Assembly: GCA_002205965.3 (NCBI GenBank)
Contig: NADL03000649.1
Location: 248,001 to 312,000, forward strand
Direction of reading: 5' to 3'
Length of the DNA: 64,000 bases
Source: Kappaphycus alvarezii
Lineage: Eukaryota; Rhodophyta; Florideophyceae; Gigartinales; Solieriaceae
In this document: positions 24,857 through 34,022 of the stretch, in pieces
Layout: each line of letters opens with the position of its first letter
Numbering within the stretch: position 1 is the first letter of the stretch
Translations under genes and position numbers: made by a program
The notes under the pieces: generated by a model
What the model was told of the DNA's origin: nothing
Databases searched by the model: none
The model's input: the letters and a program-made list of their open reading frames with translations, nothing else

Positions 24857-25168
24857 ATGAGCAAGATGAAGGCTCCAAACAATGACACGGTTGAGCATGG
24901 TGAACAATTATCGAAGCGTTTCGATATTCAAGATGCACGGCTCGCTGACTTGACTGAGCTTCGGGGGGACCCATTTTCACTAATTCCACGACAATACGCA
25001 TGGACAGGGTTAGTGCCTGTTTCCGTTGATTGTGCAAGTATGGACAGGGAAGTGACACGCGCCGGGAAGCATTGGGGACAACAGGTTGTGTGGCATTCTG
25101 TTGGACTATTTCACAAGGGAACGTGCGCTATGTACAAATGCGAAGAGACAGCGGGCGTCTTTCGTTGA
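24857..25168 (+). CDS. Hypothetical 103-residue ORF
   Basis: I do not recognise this protein. It opens with ATG and has a mixed hydrophilic composition (charged near RFDIQDARLADLTELRGD), with Cys scattered toward the C-terminus, no signal peptide and no membrane segment. It sits about 1.3 kb upstream of glutamine synthetase on the same strand. The antisense frames here are low complexity. It may be a real small gene, a piece of a frameshifted one, or chance. Confidence 0.25.
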   Translation: MSKMKAPNNDTVEHGEQLSKRFDIQDARLADLTELRGDPFSLIPRQYAWTGLVPVSVDCASMDREVTRAGKHWGQQVVWHSVGLFHKGTCAMYKCEETAGVFR

Positions 25169-25817
25169 TATCCAGACTGTGGAGCAGTGGCGTAGCACTT
25201 GCCATGAGGGTGAGAAAATGAAACAGGTTGAGTTGCAAAGGAACAAACTTTGAGAGAAAAGTGCAGTGTTGGAGGAAGTGGAGAATTGTTAGCCATGAGG
25301 GCGAAAATATTTATACGTAGATGACAAGATAAATTGCAACGAGGCCTGAAATTGCGCAAGCAGGCGAAGAACTGTGTTTCAGACGGAGTAGCAAGAGTTG
25401 ACGGCAGAGTGAAGCGAGAAGTGTTTGTCGCAATAGTTTGCAGAGGAATACGGACCGCAGCCTCTGAGTGAAGCAATTAGTTGTTGAGCGTTGGCTCGAC
25501 TTGGCTCGCAGACAAGTCTTTCGCGACAAGGGGAATGGAGTGTACGGTATGCGAGTTGAGGTCTGTTGATGGGGCACACGTGTCAGAAAATTTCGTTGAA
25601 TTGTGATCCATTTCATTAATTTTTGTGGGAGCTTTGCAAGTAGTGGAGTAAACATTTTGTAAATTTTACAGTAGGGTAATTATTGGGGAAAATCAATTCT
25701 TGGAAGGATATCCTACAGCAATGAAAGAGGGGAGAGGATAGAAAAGCCGAGAGTAGTGTACAGTATTGCGCAATATCTACATTGCTTGACGGAATAATAC
25801 AGTAATTACACGCCATT

Positions 25818-26004
25818 GTACAGTACAGTACAGTACAGTACAGAGCTATGGTGGACTCCAGATTTGATCTCCAAGCATACTGTACAGTACATATTTCAGT
25901 CCTGTACAGTACAGTAGAGTATGTATCCAATGAACAAAATTCACGCAATTTACCCGCCAATACAGTACAGTACAGTACAGTACAGTACAGTACAGTACAG
26001 TACA
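25818..26004. repeat. (TACAG)n microsatellite cluster upstream of glutamine synthetase
   Basis: Two near-perfect arrays occur, at 25818-25843 and 25961-26004 (almost nine units), with shorter tracts near 25880-25918. They lie about 0.5 kb upstream of the glutamine synthetase start. The Tyr/Cys-rich frames read through the arrays are artefacts of the pentanucleotide. Confidence 0.9.
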
Positions 26005-26489
26005 ATGCAATGTTAAAACATGTACTGTTAGCGGTTTGCAAGTCCTCTTTGCCAGGCGAGAAACATTGGCTGCCAGGCCTTTAAGGTACTTTGTGTTACA
26101 TAAAATGAGGCTTATCATAGGGTCATCCTTGGTCACCTGGCCGATTGCATGGACGTTGCTGGCTACACAACCGTGTCGCGTTGGACCAGTCAGCCTAGTC
26201 CAATCCCAAGACATTTTTCCCAACGCAACAACTCACAACCTCTCCACATTTTCCAACCCCCTCTACGCTTTTCTTCCTCCATATAAGCCAATCCCCAATC
26301 CTAAATCCACTACTCAGATCTTCCCTCCTCAGCTTATTTCCTCACTCCCTAAGCTACTACAAAAACCTTCTTCACGATCTCGCCACTTTCCTCTTTGGGA
26401 CAACCATCCCTGTAAAATCCATTCCCGCTACCTTGACCTCCGCTTTACTCGTTACTCTCATCAACCACCTCTCTCATCTAAACCCACAA

Positions 26490-27533
26490 TGACAGCTTGC
26501 CTGGACGCCCTTCTACCCTCTCTTTGGAAAACGGTTGCATCGCAGAGTACGTCTGGATCGATGGTTACAACGGTGTAAGAAGCAAAGCCCGTCACGTCAA
26601 AGAAGTACCGTCCTCACCTTCTGATCTTCCTGAATGGAACTACGATGGGTCATCTACAAACCAGGCCCCAGGCGATGACTCGGAGGTCATTCTCAAGCCG
26701 CAAGCCATCTACCCAGATCCCTTCCGTGGTACGCCCCACATCCTCGTCATGTGTGACACCTACACCCCGGATGGTGAGCCCTTGCCCACCAATTCTCGCT
26801 ACGAGTGCGCTCGCGTCATGGAAAAGGCAAAGGATTTGGAACCTTTTGGACTGGAACAGGAATACTTTCTTATCAATCCTAACACCAAAAAGCCAGTAGG
26901 ATTTCCCGACAAGGGAGAACCGGAACCGCAGGGGCCGTACTATTGTGGGGTTTCCGGGTCGAAAATGTTTGGACGTGACATTGCAGATGCCCATTTCAAA
27001 GCGTGCGTCTATGCAGGCATTAAAATCTCTGGTATTAACGCAGAGTGGCGCCGGGACAGTGGGAGTTCCAAATTGGCCCTGCCGTTGGCATTGAAGAGGG
27101 TGACATGCTGTGGATGGCCCGATATCTTCTGGGTCGAATTGCAGAGTTGAAGGCCTGGATGTCAATTACGATCCCAAGCCCGTCAAGGGTGACTGGAACG
27201 GTTCGGGTTGTCATGCTAACTTTTCTACAAAGCCCATGCGTGCCCCAGGTGGGTACGACGGCTATATTTGTACCAGCATTGGAGAAATTGGGCAAGAAGC
27301 ATAAGGAACATATTGAGGCCTATGGTGAGGGCAACGAGGAACGTTTGACGGCCATCATGAAACTGATCTATTGAATCATTCAAATGGGGCGTCGCCGATC
27401 GTGGGGCCTCGTGCCGTGTCGGAAATGATACCGCGGAGAGGGGCTATGGCTATTTTGAAGACCGCCGCCGGCTGGTAACTGTGATCCGTACGTCGTGACC
27501 AAGATGCTGGTTAGTACATGTTGTTTAGAGTAG
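26490..27533 (+). CDS. Type II (eukaryotic) glutamine synthetase, full length but broken by single-base frame shifts
   Basis: Joins ammonium to glutamate with ATP to give glutamine, the entry point of nitrogen assimilation. ATG at 26490 to TAG at 27531 gives about 345 codons, the usual length of GSII. In order: IAEYVWIDG (beta-grasp), [63 protein letters not shown] and DPYVVT. The catalytic and substrate-binding blocks are all present. The frame changes near 26497, 27045, 27145, 27290, 27335, 27375 and 27465. Several changes are one base lost or gained in a run of G or C; no intron-like sequence separates the pieces. Either the assembly carries indel errors or this is a very young pseudogene. 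No plastid transit peptide is evident, so a cytosolic enzyme is inferred. The 5' flank is pyrimidine-rich. Confidence 0.9.
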
Positions 27534-28639
27534 ATTGTTTCGGAGGATGTTACTTGGGGTTTGGTTCTGAGTTTCGGCAAGTCGATTACAAAATTCGAGT
27601 GGCGGTTGAGTAGCTCGCAAACTGCGTTTTATCAGTGAAACTTCTTGCTTTCTTTGACACGTTTGTTGGAGCTTGTGTGACGTGCAGTACACGGTTTTGT
27701 AAAAACACTAGCGGTTCAAAAGCGGCTACTGCTCTTCCTACAAGAGTGGAATCGTACCAATGTACTTGTTTCACATAAATGTTTCAGACTGTACCATTGT
27801 TTACAAAATGGGCTGGGCCAGTTTTAAGTTGGTTGGGTACTTGGTTTTGTCGACATGCGATTGTGTGGCGAGATATGAATGCGCGATATCCATCTTATTG
27901 CGCAACGTGCACAACAGGGAGTGGTAGGCTGTGATTTACAGCTAGCCACTCGCTTCCGTTAACAGCAATTTTGAGATGTGTATGATACCATATGTACATG
28001 CCGATATTCTCAGGTGGTGCGTTCGGATTTGCATTCTGTCGGATGCGTTTGGAATTGCACGACATCATGCGCAATTAAAGGACATTACTGCTCGGACAAC
28101 TGTTCCAGATTGATTTTCTAGCAGGGACGTTTACTGGGGTTTGTCCAAATGGCAAAAAACGGGTTTGGTGCCCTACTATTTTGACTACGAGATTGTCGAA
28201 ACAGGTAACGGTTGTTGCAAACGAAATGTACTAAAGGATAGGTGATGAAACAGTAATTTCACTCTAGAAGAAAAGCCGCCTAAAGGGCTATGTTGGTGAA
28301 CGCTACTGCTCTACACTTCCAGTATTCAGTAGGGAGTCTTGAGGAACGGAGGTAATCTTACTGCGAGCGACACAGCAAGGATTTGCACTGCAGAGCGACT
28401 CTCGCTAACGTTACAGGGGTAGTTAATATTTTGCTGGTGCCATCAATGCCCTTTGTACATTATCGCATTTTTTCATCTGAGAAATGCAATAAAGTAAAAT
28501 AAGATTACAAAGCTTCGCAATACTTCATTTCAATGAACGGGACAACCCCATGCATTTCTGTACCCGTACAATACAGTACTGTACAGTATTTTCATTGTTT
28601 TCCTTGCATACTTGTGCAGTACAGTCATAAAATCGCATA
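27534..28639. other. No supported gene; 3' flank of glutamine synthetase
   Basis: No domain-bearing frame. TACAG/ACTGTAC motifs recur at about 28566-28625, just before a non-LTR fragment. Confidence 0.4.
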
Positions 28640-29020
28640 ATGTTTAATCAAGACGTGTGTACGACGGACGCCCGACTGATCGACTGCGCTTTTGACATCG
28701 CTCACCGAGACAAAGTCAACGACTTGGAGAGCAAACTGTCATGCCACCTCCCGCCCCCCTCGGACAACACCCCAGGCGCCAAACTTCAAATCTCAGCCCC
28801 TGGCCTTCGATTCCGTGGGTGTCCATCCCACGCCTCCATTCTATTCCTCAAGGAGTACATCCCGCGTATCGCGGAAAAGTTTTACACAACAGGGGTGATC
28901 CGCAGGCGTCTTTATCAGCGCACAAGTTGCACATTGTAGTTGTCTATTGCAGTGTCCATTGTGTCCCGGGCCCCACTGCAAGTGACCGATGTGCAACATT
29001 CGGTTACTTCTCCGCCGTAT
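28640..29020 (+). pseudogene. 3' fragment of non-LTR retrotransposon family B
   Basis: The frame 28640-28939 (DLESKLSCHLPPPS ... FLKEYIPRIAEKF) aligns with DLQHKLSRRLVPPS ... FIEEFVPRVARKC in the 32.2-33.2 kb copy. The nucleotides continue to match in the following segment (CCCCACTGCAAGTGACCGAT versus CCCCACTGCACGTGATCGAT). It covers only the end of the putative nuclease region and is 5' truncated. Confidence 0.65.
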
Positions 29021-29109
29021 AGGTGGGTCCTGCAGTGAACACGATAGATACTCATTGAAGTAAACTTCTCTCGTCTCTTGTCCTCAACCACTGCAGCCCC
29101 GATCCCAGA

Positions 29110-29766
29110 TTGGCGATGATCGGAAAGCTGCTCACTGCCGAAAATGGGATGTACGCAAAGAGCGCAGCTGTAACACTGGACCAGACGACGCAGCTAAACC
29201 TCTGTTATGTTATAAAGCTGCGGGGACCTGGAAGCAACAAGTTAATCGAGAATGCCCAGTGCCACTTTCTACCGCATATGTACGGCGCCGAGGTGATCAA
29301 AAGGTTAGGGCTCGAAGCGAGCGCCACACGAGACTCAGAGATCACCATCAGAAGGAACATAAAATCCATCACCCACTGTCTGCCGGGAGTTTGCAAGGCT
29401 ACATCTGATTTGCAAACTGCGCAACATCAGCGGGCAATACAGCAGCCTGGCGAACTGCCGTAGGAACGAATGGTGACCAACCCATAGCTTTATTGTATTG
29501 TGGGGTTGACTGGCAGAAAGCGCTGGCAGGGAGTTTGGTTGCATGAGGAATCCGGCTGGGCAATGATCGGTAACACGGTCTGTATGTCGCTTTACCGCGT
29601 AGGGCATAAGTTCCGCTTCGACAATTGCAGCAGCGAAGCGACAGAGCGGGGGTACTTGGATGCAACAGGTTCATGTGCCGGCGGAGCATTACCGACCATC
29701 TATCACTGTAGACGAGGGAAAACGGGGATGGGCGAGCAGAGTCCGGCTGCAGTTGTCATACTGTAA
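29110..29766 (+). CDS. Two unassigned ORFs (29110-29463 and 29500-29766)
   Basis: I do not recognise either frame. The first (117 codons) contains HMYGAEVIKRLGLEAS, vaguely like the ...xxxxRLGL segment that follows the active site in retroelement aspartic proteases, but no DTG/DSG is present. The second (88 codons) is Gly- and Cys-rich and ends inside a perfect palindrome at 29756. Both follow a family B fragment in a transposon-rich stretch, so retroelement origin is more likely than host genes. Confidence 0.25.
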
Positions 29767-29790
29767 CGTCTTAAAGACGTTACAGTATGA
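29756..29790. repeat. Perfect 17-bp palindrome with one-base spacer
   Basis: TCATACTGTAACGTCTT, then A, then its exact reverse complement. In RNA it would form a long uninterrupted hairpin; in DNA a cruciform. It overlaps the stop codon of the unassigned ORF ending at 29766. Possibly a hairpin element, a terminator-like signal or the scar of an inverted insertion. Confidence 0.95.
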
Positions 29791-29915
29791 TTTCAAAACT
29801 TTTCAGAAACGTTTTTGATGCCTTGAGCCCCTCCCCCAATCCCTGAAATCAAAAGGTGTCAACACGCCCCCCTCGCAAAAAAAATTATTGTACCGTGCAA
29901 CCTATCACAAACGGT

Positions 29916-29980
29916 TTACCGTACAGTACAGTACTGTACTGGCTCAAAGATGGTACTGTACGGTACAGTACCGTATCTAG
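29916..29980. repeat. GTACAGTAC/GTACTGTAC cluster
   Basis: Overlapping palindromic variants of the TACAG pentanucleotide occur here (GTACAGTACAGTACTGTACT and GTACGGTACAGTACCGTA). Confidence 0.8.
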
Positions 29981-30148
29981 CTAGCTTAGCAGCCTTTCCT
30001 CAAAGGCTGGTAAGTCTTTGTTTTACAGTACTGTAAGGGGGAAAATTTTGAGTAATTGATAGTAACATTTACTATTTGGAAAGTAGGGAAAATTAGAGTC
30101 TTTTAATGATTGAAACATAGGTTAGCCTATTTGGAAAGGGGGTAAATG

Positions 30149-30208
30149 TGGGTGATTTAATATTTGAAAAATATGGTCGGTTGTGGGCCCGGAATATCCT
30201 ACAGGGTG
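30149..30208 (+). repeat. 60-bp segment also present inverted at about 49838-49897
   Basis: GTGATTTAATATTTGAAAAA...CGGAATATCCTACAGGGTG is nearly identical to the reverse complement of the sequence between the family A element and the gypsy-2 RNase H. In this orientation it reads in the gypsy-2 sense. Either a gypsy-2 internal fragment or a non-LTR tail in inverse orientation. Confidence 0.8.
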
Positions 30209-30514
30209 CGTAATGTTCGATTAACTTCTATGTCATTAGTCTACCCAAAAACAGAATTCTGCAAAAATTCAGAAATATGTAGTATGATAAATTACATAAT
30301 AGTATTTTTGAAATTTATTCCCGAAATTTAAAATGCCGTTTTCGCATTGACAAACAGTACAGATAAACAGGAGCATTAGTTTTGTGATCCGAGCTCGATG
30401 GCCCTTCAAGGAGCGAGGTGCTGTATGCACTGCACCCCCTGCCCGCGTCTTAAAACACATCGATTCCCTGTGTTCTAATCTGTGGCTCTAGCTAGTAATA
30501 CTGCCAAGCCCCGC
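30209..30514. other. AT-rich, no gene seen
   Basis: Only a short antisense frame (30269-30460) without domain features. Confidence 0.4.
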
Positions 30515-31115
30515 TCTTCCCCCCGAACACACCATGTCCGAGGACCCACTGCCCGGAAACTCTCGACGTGTTCGGAGAACATCTCATGCATTGCGCGCAC
30601 GGACCAGAGCGCATGAACAAGGCATGATTGTCAGGTGACACTGCTAGACTCGCACATGGCTAAGACGGCCACTATCTTGTCCTAAAACCTCGCCAGCCCG
30701 GTCAACATCGGACCAGGCCGGACATCCGCACCATCGAAAGCAGGGGGGGCACAGAATACTTCGACGTCACCTGCGTGAACTCTCTTGCTCCTGCGAACAG
30801 AGTAGACCTTAGTTTAACCCGCTGATATCCCTGAATGCGCAAGGACTTCGAAGTTCAGAAAGTACAAGGAGTTCATCGCCCACTCTACGCGATGCAGCTC
30901 GCGCCATTCCCTACATCCACACTTGGGGGGTGGCACCTGGATGCGTACGCCGTGTTGACGGATATTCCGAGGGGCATGGCACGGCTCACTATAGACGTCC
31001 TTGCAAGTACGCAAGCAGTCCTTATGCAAAGGCACGCTGCAGCGGCTGTTATGTGCATTGCAGTATGCCTCCTGGCCGGCCTCCGTCGAACTTTTAATGA
31101 ACTGACAACGCATAC
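30515..31115 (+). pseudogene. 5'-truncated copy of non-LTR family A (zinc and nuclease-like domain)
   Basis: Translation across stops gives CPETLDVFGEHLMHC (about 30550), then RPDIRT...GGTEYFDVT (about 30717-30770). These match CPETLDSFGDHLLHC and RPDIRA...GGTDFFDVT of the 46-50 kb element. The frame from about 30905 gives STLGGWHLDAYAVLTD, then RHAAAAVMCIAVCLLAGL. It lacks the RT. It is more diverged than the 2.1 kb tail. Confidence 0.75.
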
Positions 31116-31296
31116 CCACCGCCCTCTTGCTGTAATAACCTTGGGTAGGAGCCACTGCATGCTTTTACAGAAAAAGTCCCCCCTGTTTTGTGGAAGTTTT
31201 TGTTTTTCTAGAGTGAAGCGCGAGTGTCGACCTTTTTCCTCCCGTGCAACTCTGCTCTTGCTGGTATGATGATGCACGTTGCTGCACGCAGCTGTA

Positions 31297-31330
31297 GGGA
31301 GGGGAGGGGGAGGGGGGGAGGGGGAGGGGG
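31297..31330 (+). other. G-rich tract (GGGAGGGGAGGGGG...)
   Basis: A run of G-blocks separated by single A residues on the + strand, with G-quadruplex potential. It lies between two oppositely oriented non-LTR fragments. No element-specific role can be assigned. Confidence 0.6.
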
Positions 31331-31439
31331 TGACCGCAGGAGAAGAAACAGACTGGGTAGGGGCAGGGGTAGATGAAGGTCGAAGGGAGTTGGCATCTGT
31401 CTCGACGATTTTACTGAGTTAGTCCATAGCGGCATAACT

Positions 31440-31820
31440 ACAACTTCATACTCGTAGTCAAGGCCGGCGGAGCGGAAAATGTGCCACGCGAACACGTTGC
31501 GAACGGAGTTTGTCCAAACTCTGAGAGGTAGCGGTCTGCGCCATGTTCATCATGGACATCCAGATCCTGCTGGCAATGGTGGCATTTCAAGGGCACCGAG
31601 TCTGTGTATACCGGGAGACCGAGGTGCCTGCGCAGCATGATGCTCCAGTGCTCCGATGACACCTTCGTCGCAATGGTGGGATGGGCATATACGAACGCCG
31701 CGGCAGCGCTGTGACGGAAAGCCAAGCCGCGAATTCGGTGACGCGTGAATTCCTTGGAGTGGCAGCTGGGACGGGGCACCCTCTTCCATAGGTCGTCTTC
31801 CCAGAACACCTTTGCCTTGC
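31440..31820 (-). pseudogene. Family B non-LTR fragment, minus strand
   Basis: The antisense frame reads KAKVFWEDDLWKRV, then HSAAAAFVYAHPTIATKV, LKCHHCQQ and DEHGAD. In an adjacent frame follow RNVFAWHIFRSAGLDYEYE. This is the zinc-binding (CxxC...DxHG) and entry part of the nuclease-like C-terminal region. It matches the plus-strand copy at 32180-32380 in inverted orientation, and it retains about 180 bp of zinc-motif coding that the plus copy has lost. Confidence 0.7.
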
Positions 31821-31849
31821 ATAACGTACCCCTCACCGACGACGCCTGG

Positions 31850-33000
31850 GAACAAGCATGTCTCCCCCTCCGTCTTGGGGGCACGCGTTCTCCAGGATAG
31901 GTCTCGCACTGCACGCGGCTGTCGCCGCCAGCATTCTGGACGCTGCCCACGCCCGCTTACGCACGGCCGCCTACGCTACACCCGCTCCTTGGCCGTACTC
32001 GGGAAACGGGCTCGTGGTGATCGATCCTTCCTGGCCAACCAGGCACGCCTTCCTCTGCGCAATTTCGTCCGCCCGATCCAAGGGGATCCGTTCGTCACCG
32101 ACCTTACCGCTTTTGACCCCGCCTCCCTTGCTGACATGCCCGTCAACCTGCAATCTCATCTAAATCGGGCACAGTAAGACGTTAAGGCAAAGGTGTTTTG
32201 GGAGACGACCTATGGAAGAGGGTGCTCCGTCCCAGCTGCCACTCCGAGGAATCCACACGTCACCGACTTCGCGGCTTGGCCTTCCATCACAGCGCTGCAT
32301 TCGCCGGCACAACTCCGTTCGCAACGTGTTCGCATGGCACGTGTTCCGCTCCGCCGGCCTGGAGTACGAGTTTGAAATTGAGAATCTCCTCCCGGTACGG
32401 ACTACAGCCCGCCGACATTCTCCTCGTGCAACCCCCTCGTGACACTGAAGCCGGCCTGCCGGACCGACCCATTGCATGCGACGTCGCCGTGACGTCCCGG
32501 TTCAAGCAGTCCTCAATCACCAAAGCAACGCAAGTCGCCGGTGGGGCCGCCGCCCTCACTCACCAACGCAAGGTCCAGGACCTACAGCACAAGCTGTCAA
32601 GGCGCCTGGTGCCCCCCTCCCCGCCCTCCCGCGACCCAGGTTTCCGATTCCAGACTCTGTCTTTCGACTCCATCGGCGCCCCTTCTCCGGAGACGGTATT
32701 ATTTATCGAAGAGTTTGTACCACGTGTAGCCAGGAAATGCCACACCTCGGACGCTACTATTTGCACACGCATCGACCAGTGTATCAGTTGCCCTTTGTGG
32801 TCGTCGGTGGCTATGACCATCATATCGCGCGCCCCACTGCACGTGATCGATTTGGTCCAGCCAGTTAACTGCATAGTCGATCAGTCGGTGCACCCTGAAA
32901 TGCTTGTTTTCTGTTTACTCAACTTTCTCGTCGGCCAGGCGGAACCTACCTCCCCCTCCCCCGGACACCAGCAGCCCTCTCGTCGTCTTCTAGGAGCGGC
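31850..33000 (+). pseudogene. Family B non-LTR C-terminal region, plus strand, with internal deletion
   Basis: From about 31890 the + strand encodes a segment in shifting frames that leads into KAKVFWE at about 32187. The long frame 32198-33223 then gives PADILLVQPP, IACDVAVTS, HQRKVQDLQHKLSRRL and FIEEFVPRVARK. P-x-D...xCDVAVTS fits the PD-(D/E)XK-like endonuclease region found at the C-terminus of several non-LTR lineages and parallels RPDIRA...FFDVT in family A. Relative to the inverted copy at 31.4-31.8 kb it lacks about 180 bp that include the Cys/His motif. Upstream RT is missing. The tail of the frame after about 32880 is probably noncoding. Confidence 0.7.
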
Positions 33001-33021
33001 CGATCCGGGTTTCTACCACCG

Positions 33022-33058
33022 TACACTGTACGAGCCCACTTCCCGCTCGTACAGTGTA
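33022..33058. repeat. Perfect 14-bp inverted repeat with 9-base loop
   Basis: TACACTGTACGAGC and its exact reverse complement flank CCACTTCCC. A third half-copy (ACTGTACGAGCG) follows at about 33071. It lies 3' of the family B coding remnant and may be its 3'-terminal RNA hairpin, or a variant of the local ACTGTAC repeat. Confidence 0.9.
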
Positions 33059-33223
33059 AGTAGTACTTTATACTGTACGAGCGAACCAGTCCAATCAAAC
33101 AGCGCCGCTGGGAGTCGCGCGACCCAAAACTCGAACGACACGTCCCCACTCATTGTGGGCAACGGGCGCCACAAAATAATAACGAACCTCAGATTAGCAG
33201 ACTCCAGCCCCCCCCTCATATAG

Positions 33224-33619
33224 AGGACCCACTCCTCAACGCTCTCCCTGTCCAGCCCACTCCTATACCACGTCCTCTACTCTTCCCACTAGCACCAGTC
33301 CGCACTCAACGTCTCAAAACACTCAACCTTTCAACCTCCGTCGGGCGAACGACAGAGGTGCTGAAAAACAGCCGGTATACCCGGAGGTACCACATTTTCC
33401 ATCCTCTGTCAATTTCTTCTCTTCTCTTAACATATCAACAGCCTGAAAACCATTTGCAGCTCTCTTTTTCTTCCTGGACATCTTCAACTGCTCAAACAGA
33501 TTCACAAACCTTTTTTCTTCTCCACATGTTCCATCGCCCATCAATCTCTTCTCCGATCTCCACCTCCTTGACCGATCAAACCCATTCGCAACTCCTTTTT
33601 TCTCTTTCTCACTCCAACA
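33224..33619. other. Pyrimidine-rich stretch, no gene; possible 5' flank of the H3-like ORF
   Basis: The sequence is rich in TTCTTCTCTT-type tracts and leads to the ATG at 33620. No domain in either strand's frames. Confidence 0.35.
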
Positions 33620-33922
33620 ATGGCTCGAATCGAGAAACTCGCTTGTTTGAGAATTGGCGGTCGCGCTCCTCGGAAGCACATTGCCACTGAGGCGGCGCAA
33701 GTCTCCCGCGCGCGAACGGGCCTTCTCCAGTGGCAAAGAGAATCTGATGGGCTGGTTTTTGGAGATAGTTCTTCATTCAACTCCGCTTTAGAGGTCCGCA
33801 AGGCGGCGCTCGCGACTGCAGGAAAGCGCAAGAACCGACGTCCTGGTCGCAACTCCTTGTACGTCCTGAAGCGCGAGCGGAGGATGTGGGAAAACCGAGA
33901 AGGCAGCAGTTCCGCTCCCTAG
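33620..33922 (+). CDS. Short ORF with a histone H3 tail-like N-terminus
   Basis: Opens with ATG: MARIEKLACLRIGGRAPRKH, then IATEAAQVSRA. Position by position this follows the canonical H3 tail ([20 protein letters not shown], then ATKAARKSA). The GG-x-APRK and AT-x-AA blocks are kept, but H3 residues K4, K9, K14, K23 and K27 are replaced. A second H3-like patch (RRPGRNSLYVLKRERR, compare RPGTVALREIRR) appears about 55 residues later. The histone fold helices do not follow and the protein ends at 100 residues. It may be a decayed H3 gene, a divergent variant with sequencing shifts, or a captured tail. Its 5' flank is pyrimidine-rich. Confidence 0.45.
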   Translation: MARIEKLACLRIGGRAPRKHIATEAAQVSRARTGLLQWQRESDGLVFGDSSSFNSALEVRKAALATAGKRKNRRPGRNSLYVLKRERRMWENREGSSSAP

Positions 33923-34022
33923 ATACTCAAGATTCAAGACTTCACCAGCAATGTTTACGATTTCTCTGCGTGCTTCTTTAGTACTTAGCCTTCTATCATG
34001 TATTCTTCTCTGCCATTGTCCT

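Noticed and set aside
25616..26223. Long minus-strand frames of 125-141 codons rich in Tyr-Cys-Thr-Val
   Set aside because: They are translations of the TACAG array, which lacks stops in these frames, and have no domain.
26650..27165. 171-codon antisense frame within glutamine synthetase
   Set aside because: It is a mirror of well conserved GSII coding on the other strand.
26490..27533. Introns as the explanation of the glutamine synthetase frame changes
   Set aside because: The frames join within one or two bases and no inserted sequence or splice-like borders separate them.
33620..33922. Calling the H3-like ORF a functional histone H3
   Set aside because: Only the tail and one short patch match; the histone fold is absent and most tail lysines are replaced.
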